From contig CAJMMT010000025.1 of the NCBI GenBank assembly GCA_905214715.1, positions 1 through 26,013 of the forward strand: a stretch of 26,013 nt of DNA, read 5' to 3'. This DNA is from an uncultured bacterium. Its GTDB lineage: Bacteria > Bacteroidota > Bacteroidia > Bacteroidales > Muribaculaceae. Position numbers and translations under genes: made by a program. Positions 22,532 through 26,013 of the stretch are shown here, piece by piece (position 1 is the first letter of the stretch; each line of letters opens with the position of its first letter). The notes beneath the pieces were generated by a model. The model was not told where the DNA came from, made no database searches, and was given only the letters and a program-made list of their open reading frames with translations.

Positions 22532-25500
22532 CTATTTATTTGCCAGACGTTTGATTATTTTCACCGAGCCGTCGCCCATTACCTTACGTTCTATGAAGAT
22601 ACCGTTGTCAGGCATTATGGTTCCCATACATGTACCGTCTGTAAGATAATATGTTACGGTTTTGACTTCAACATCACCGATTCCGGTTTCCGCTACGTTG
22701 TCGCCGCAGGCGGCTGTTACGTTCCATCCCTTTTCTCGGGCGGTCTCGACATCCGCGTCAGCAGTTCCCGGCATGTAACTTATATCGAGCATGGATATCC
22801 ACTCGCTTCCGGGCAGGGGAACCTGGCCTACGATAGAGGGCAGAGCGTCGATAATCTCATTGATAGCCTCCGCATCCATGTTATTGTTGTTTATCTGAAG
22901 CCCGCAGAGTTCCGGATTAGCCGATACATCAAGGCTTTCAAGCTTATTGTATTCTGCCGCCAGACGACGGAGAGCCCTGTTTTCAGTTATATCGAGCTCG
23001 GCAAGATTGTTGTTGCCGCATTCCAGCAAGCTCAGCGACTTGTTTGCCGTAACATCAAGCTCCGACAGATTGTTGCCGTCTACCCGTAGCCAGTAAAGCA
23101 TCGGAAGGCCGGTAACGTCTATTTCGGTAAGCAGGTTGTTGCCGAGTGTTACCTGAGAGCAATAGGCGGCCGACGAGAGGTCTATCTCGGCTATACGGTT
23201 GTCGTTGGCATGCAGCAGACGCAGGTTGCTTAATCGCGATATGTCGAGCACCGGTATTTCGTTCGATGTTACATTTATCCAGCTGAGAGCGGGACAAGGT
23301 GTTATGTCGAGGCTCTGCAACCTGTTGTGTTGCAGATAAAGCCCGGTAAGGCCCGTGGCTCCGGTGAGATCTATCGAGACAAGCTCGTTGTAGCTTACAT
23401 TCAGCGTTTCCATTACCTGACAATCAGCGATTCCCGTCACTGAAGTTATCTTGTTGCCGGTGGCATACAGGTCTTCGAGCGTGCCGCAGCCCGCGAGAGA
23501 AAGAGATGTGAGTTCGTTGTCGCAGACATTGAGCGAACGAAGATGCGACATGTTCTCCACATCTATCACTGAAATTGAATTTCCCTCTACCGAAATATCC
23601 ACAACCGGAGCTTCTTTGGGAAGTATCAGACCGGAAATGGAATTACCGTCGAAGTTCACTGACGAAAGACCGGAAAGATGACTCAGGTCAACTGCTCCCT
23701 GCAGATTGTTGCCTGGCATATTGATTACTCTCAGGGCCGGATTCCCGGTTACATCCAACTTCGAGATATTGTTGTTATCGGCATAGATACCCGTAAGTTT
23801 GGGATTGGCCGCTATGTCGAGTGCCGTAAGAGAATTGTCGTACAGCTGCATCAGAGTCAGCTCCGGTGCGTTCGCCACGTCCAGTGCATACAGACCCTGA
23901 TTGTCGATATTCAGACGCTGCAGACCGGTACTGTACAGTTCCACCGTGTAATGACCGTCAAGAGGTATTTCCACAACCTTGTCGGAATTGTTTACCTGAA
24001 GATCATACTCTTTGTCGGCGACTTTTATGACAATCGAGCCGGAAGAGACGCGGAAACCTATGTCTACGGTCTCTTTCGAACCGTCGAAAGTAAGCACGGC
24101 GTTAGGATACACCTCAGAAGATGTATATTCACATGCGCCGCAGTCTATAGATGAGCCCGACATACGCGGATTGCCGTAAATATCGGTGGTTTCCGCAAAC
24201 CCGGGAGTTGCTGTGCCGGAATCTATGAAGGGGCTGCCGGCTACGAGCGACCAGTCGGCTGCCTGAATCTCGGCCTGTTGCGCATCATTCTCGGGAATAC
24301 CGGCATATGAGGTAGGAGCTACGAAATTCGAAAGTCCGGTGTCAGGTGCGCTTATGGTATTGTAAAGATACCCGTCGACAGTCGTTTCCGTATCCCAAAG
24401 AGCGAAGTTGGTGTCGGATATATCAGTCGCCCTGATGGAGTTGTTTAGTACCGTACAGTTCACTACCTTACCCTCCTGACGCACCATTATGCCACCTCCT
24501 CGGAAAGAGGTGTTGTTAAAAACCAGACTGCCGACTATGTTGCCTCCCATAAGGAAAACACCACCGGCCGAACCTCCCATGGAGTCGCCGAATTCAAGAG
24601 CGTCGGCATAGCAACCCGCCACCGTGGCGTGGCTGATCAACGCTCCGGCATCGCCATATATGCCCCCTCCGAGAAGAGCGCGACAATTCTCCACCATCAC
24701 GCTCTCTACATTGCCGGTGGTCAGCAGCGCGCCACCGGAAGAACCATAGCAGTCACGGAAGGTGCAGTTGCTGAGTGTGCCCCCTAACTGAAATACCGCT
24801 CCACCCCCATCCTCACCCACGCATTCTTCAAACAGGCAGGAATCTACCTTTGCGTTCTGCACGAAAAGAGCTCCTCCACGACCTAACGTATAGCTTGAAT
24901 TTGCATAATTCTTGGCAAAATATGAATTGGTTACGGAGGCCTCACCGGCACCGTTAAGATATACGGCTCCTCCATAAGCGTTGATACCGTCGACAATAGG
25001 TTCATTGCGGAAATAAGCCAAGTTGCCTATAAACCGACATGCGTTTATCGAAACGTTTCCAAGCGCATATATACCTCCACCGTAAGTCTTCACCTTGTGC
25101 TGGTTTGCCGCTCCGCCGGTAATGGTGAATCCATCAATCACGGTATGGTCGCGTATTACCTGGTCCTGATATATCACATGCGTGCAGTTCTTTTCCGTTC
25201 CGGGCACCTGATTGTTTTCAAGATGCCATGTGTAACGGTAAGTTGTGCCCGGGTCGATACCTCTCTCCCAAACATCGGGAACATCGTCGTCACCACTCAG
25301 AATGGTTTGGTTTTCCATATCCCACGGTTTTCCTCCGCTCTGGACCTTGCGTTCGTCTCTCGAGGTCTCGTTGCCCGCGAATCCGCCATATAACGAAACT
25401 CCATCCTTAAGAATGAAAGAATAGGAAGTGGAGACCTTATCGTTTACAAGCGTTTCAGGTCTGTAAGTGCCTTTGGCCACCCAGACCTCATCGCCTGTCT

Positions 25501-25675
25501 GCGACGCGTCGATGGCTGCCTGAAGGTCGTCGGTGGCATCAGCCCAGCTCAGCCCGCTCCCGTGTCCTCCGGGGGCAACATAGCGTATTGTAGCCGATGC
25601 CTCGGAAGATTCAAATACTGATAAAACAGAACCGATCAATATCGGAAGTAAAGGTAGGTATTTCTTTATCCTCAT
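22532..25675 (-). CDS. secreted beta-helix / leucine-rich-repeat surface protein
   Basis: This 1047-residue protein has a signal peptide (~1-28, ending SSEASA). Residues ~30-530 look like a right-handed parallel beta-helix. It opens IRYVAPGGHGSGLSWADA and has GGG-rich turns (GGAVFQLGGTLSNCTFRDC). It closes with a choice-of-anchor-Q-like SPFIDSGTATPG...DIYGNPRMSGSSIDCGACEY. After a linker, residues ~595-932 are sixteen 21-residue leucine-rich repeats of the form LxxLDVTxNxxLxxLxxxxNx. The C-terminal ~55 residues (VTYYLTDGTCMG...GIFIERKVMG) resemble a sorting tail. It is predicted to be exported and surface-bound, likely an adhesin or binding protein for host or glycan ligands; no catalytic residues are obvious. 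Start at ATG 25675, 16 bases from the predicted transcription start. Confidence 0.88.
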   Translation of the reverse strand: MRIKKYLPLLPILIGSVLSVFESSEASATIRYVAPGGHGSGLSWADATDDLQAAIDASQTGDEVWVAKGTYRPETLVNDKVSTSYSFILKDGVSLYGGFAGNETSRDERKVQSGGKPWDMENQTILSGDDDVPDVWERGIDPGTTYRYTWHLENNQVPGTEKNCTHVIYQDQVIRDHTVIDGFTITGGAANQHKVKTYGGGIYALGNVSINACRFIGNLAYFRNEPIVDGINAYGGAVYLNGAGEASVTNSYFAKNYANSSYTLGRGGALFVQNAKVDSCLFEECVGEDGGGAVFQLGGTLSNCTFRDCYGSSGGALLTTGNVESVMVENCRALLGGGIYGDAGALISHATVAGCYADALEFGDSMGGSAGGVFLMGGNIVGSLVFNNTSFRGGGIMVRQEGKVVNCTVLNNSIRATDISDTNFALWDTETTVDGYLYNTISAPDTGLSNFVAPTSYAGIPENDAQQAEIQAADWSLVAGSPFIDSGTATPGFAETTDIYGNPRMSGSSIDCGACEYTSSEVYPNAVLTFDGSKETVDIGFRVSSGSIVIKVADKEYDLQVNNSDKVVEIPLDGHYTVELYSTGLQRLNIDNQGLYALDVANAPELTLMQLYDNSLTALDIAANPKLTGIYADNNNISKLDVTGNPALRVINMPGNNLQGAVDLSHLSGLSSVNFDGNSISGLILPKEAPVVDISVEGNSISVIDVENMSHLRSLNVCDNELTSLSLAGCGTLEDLYATGNKITSVTGIADCQVMETLNVSYNELVSIDLTGATGLTGLYLQHNRLQSLDITPCPALSWINVTSNEIPVLDISRLSNLRLLHANDNRIAEIDLSSAAYCSQVTLGNNLLTEIDVTGLPMLYWLRVDGNNLSELDVTANKSLSLLECGNNNLAELDITENRALRRLAAEYNKLESLDVSANPELCGLQINNNNMDAEAINEIIDALPSIVGQVPLPGSEWISMLDISYMPGTADADVETAREKGWNVTAACGDNVAETGIGDVEVKTVTYYLTDGTCMGTIMPDNGIFIERKVMGDGSVKIIKRLANK

Positions 25676-25697
25676 ATATATTCACAACTTAAAAAGA

Positions 25698-25727
25698 CAA
25701 ATGTATTAAAAATTATTTAATAAACAA
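25698..25727 (-). promoter_or_regulatory. promoter of the beta-helix/LRR gene
   Basis: The minus strand shows TACATTTG at 25698-25705 (-7) and TTG at 25725-25727 (-33), 19 bases apart. Two copies of TCTGTACA lie upstream at 25733-25740 and 25801-25808, the second inside the palindrome TCTGTACAGA. Confidence 0.7.
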
Positions 25728-26013
25728 TAATTTCTGTACAAAAATCAACAACATTAAATACATAATGAATCCAGGATTAATAAATGGGTTATATGAATCC
25801 TCTGTACAGACAATAAAAAGCACTTTAAAAGCCGAGGAAAAACCCGGAAACTAATAATTTCCTAAATTAGCAACTCCGGAAGCCTAACTACGTTCGGCCC
25901 ACAATCACAATCCTTTGTAGACTACAATCCTTCGAGAATTGTAATCTTTATTTGAAAATTGGGCAGGTTGGACATTTTGGGTGATGAATTACGTTGTAAA
26001 AGTTCTAAGTGGA
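25728..26013. other. non-coding right end
   Basis: I see no gene here; the longest minus-strand frames are broken by stops. The stretch is AT-rich and then carries an imperfect 17-base repeat (ACAATCCTTTGTAGACT at 25907-25923 and ACAATCCTTCGAGAATT at 25924-25940). It could be the edge of a neighbouring element beyond the window, but nothing here proves it. Confidence 0.4.

Noticed and set aside
22870..23900. Repetitive DNA resembling a repeat array
   Set aside because: The periodicity is about 63 bases (21 codons) with diverged units and encodes leucine-rich repeats; there are no conserved repeat/spacer blocks, so it is not a CRISPR array.
25922..25975. Tiny minus-strand frame starting MSNLPNF
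   Set aside because: It has only 17 codons before TAG with no ribosome site or homology I can support; kept as non-coding.

Overview
This window looks like a chromosomal segment of a gut Bacteroidales bacterium, probably near the Muribaculaceae. The reasons are the TAnnTTTG -7 promoter boxes with a TTG about 20 bases upstream, a TonB-dependent receptor with an N-terminal carboxypeptidase-regulatory-like domain, an hmu-type heme operon, an SPII lipoprotein with an acidic export signal, and secreted proteins with T9SS-like tails. The family-level placement is inference.

Bases 1-3200 are an eroded accessory zone. Two ArsP-type permeases, the first cut by the window edge, are followed by remnants. 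One is the C-terminal part of a Mob/Pre-like mobilization protein on the minus strand, frameshifted by a 19-bp tandem duplication. It meets the C-terminal tail of a flavodoxin-family reductase on the plus strand. An intact sugar O-acetyltransferase and an AraC-type remnant follow. Bases 3197-4290 hold a divergent HxlR regulator / cupin pair; three 19-bp repeats lie in the regulator's 5' leader and a perfect 27-bp hairpin follows the cupin gene.

The centrepiece (4587-14810) is a heme/porphyrin acquisition operon. It encodes a PepSY transmembrane protein fused in frame to a calycin-like surface lipoprotein, then HmuR (TonB receptor), HmuS (a CobN-like chelatase anchored in the inner membrane at both ends), HmuT (polytopic membrane protein), HmuU (MotA/TolQ/ExbB) and HmuV (DUF2149). 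In the proposed pathway heme is caught at the surface, crosses through HmuR, has its metal removed by HmuS in the periplasm, and HmuT/U/V supply or couple proton-motive force. The PepSY protein may handle electrons or reduced iron. A 22-bp perfect inverted repeat separates hmuT from hmuU.

Bases 14825-17990 read leftwards: a frameshifted SLC13/DASS transporter, and an ECF sigma factor with a four-helix membrane protein as possible anti-sigma partner. Bases 18062-21254 read rightwards: an O6-methylguanine methyltransferase and a PMCA-type calcium ATPase. Bases 21364-25675 read leftwards: a 1047-residue secreted beta-helix/leucine-rich-repeat protein followed by a 367-residue secreted protein. 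The last 338 bases hold the promoter of that pair and no recognisable gene. I saw no tRNA, rRNA or CRISPR array.
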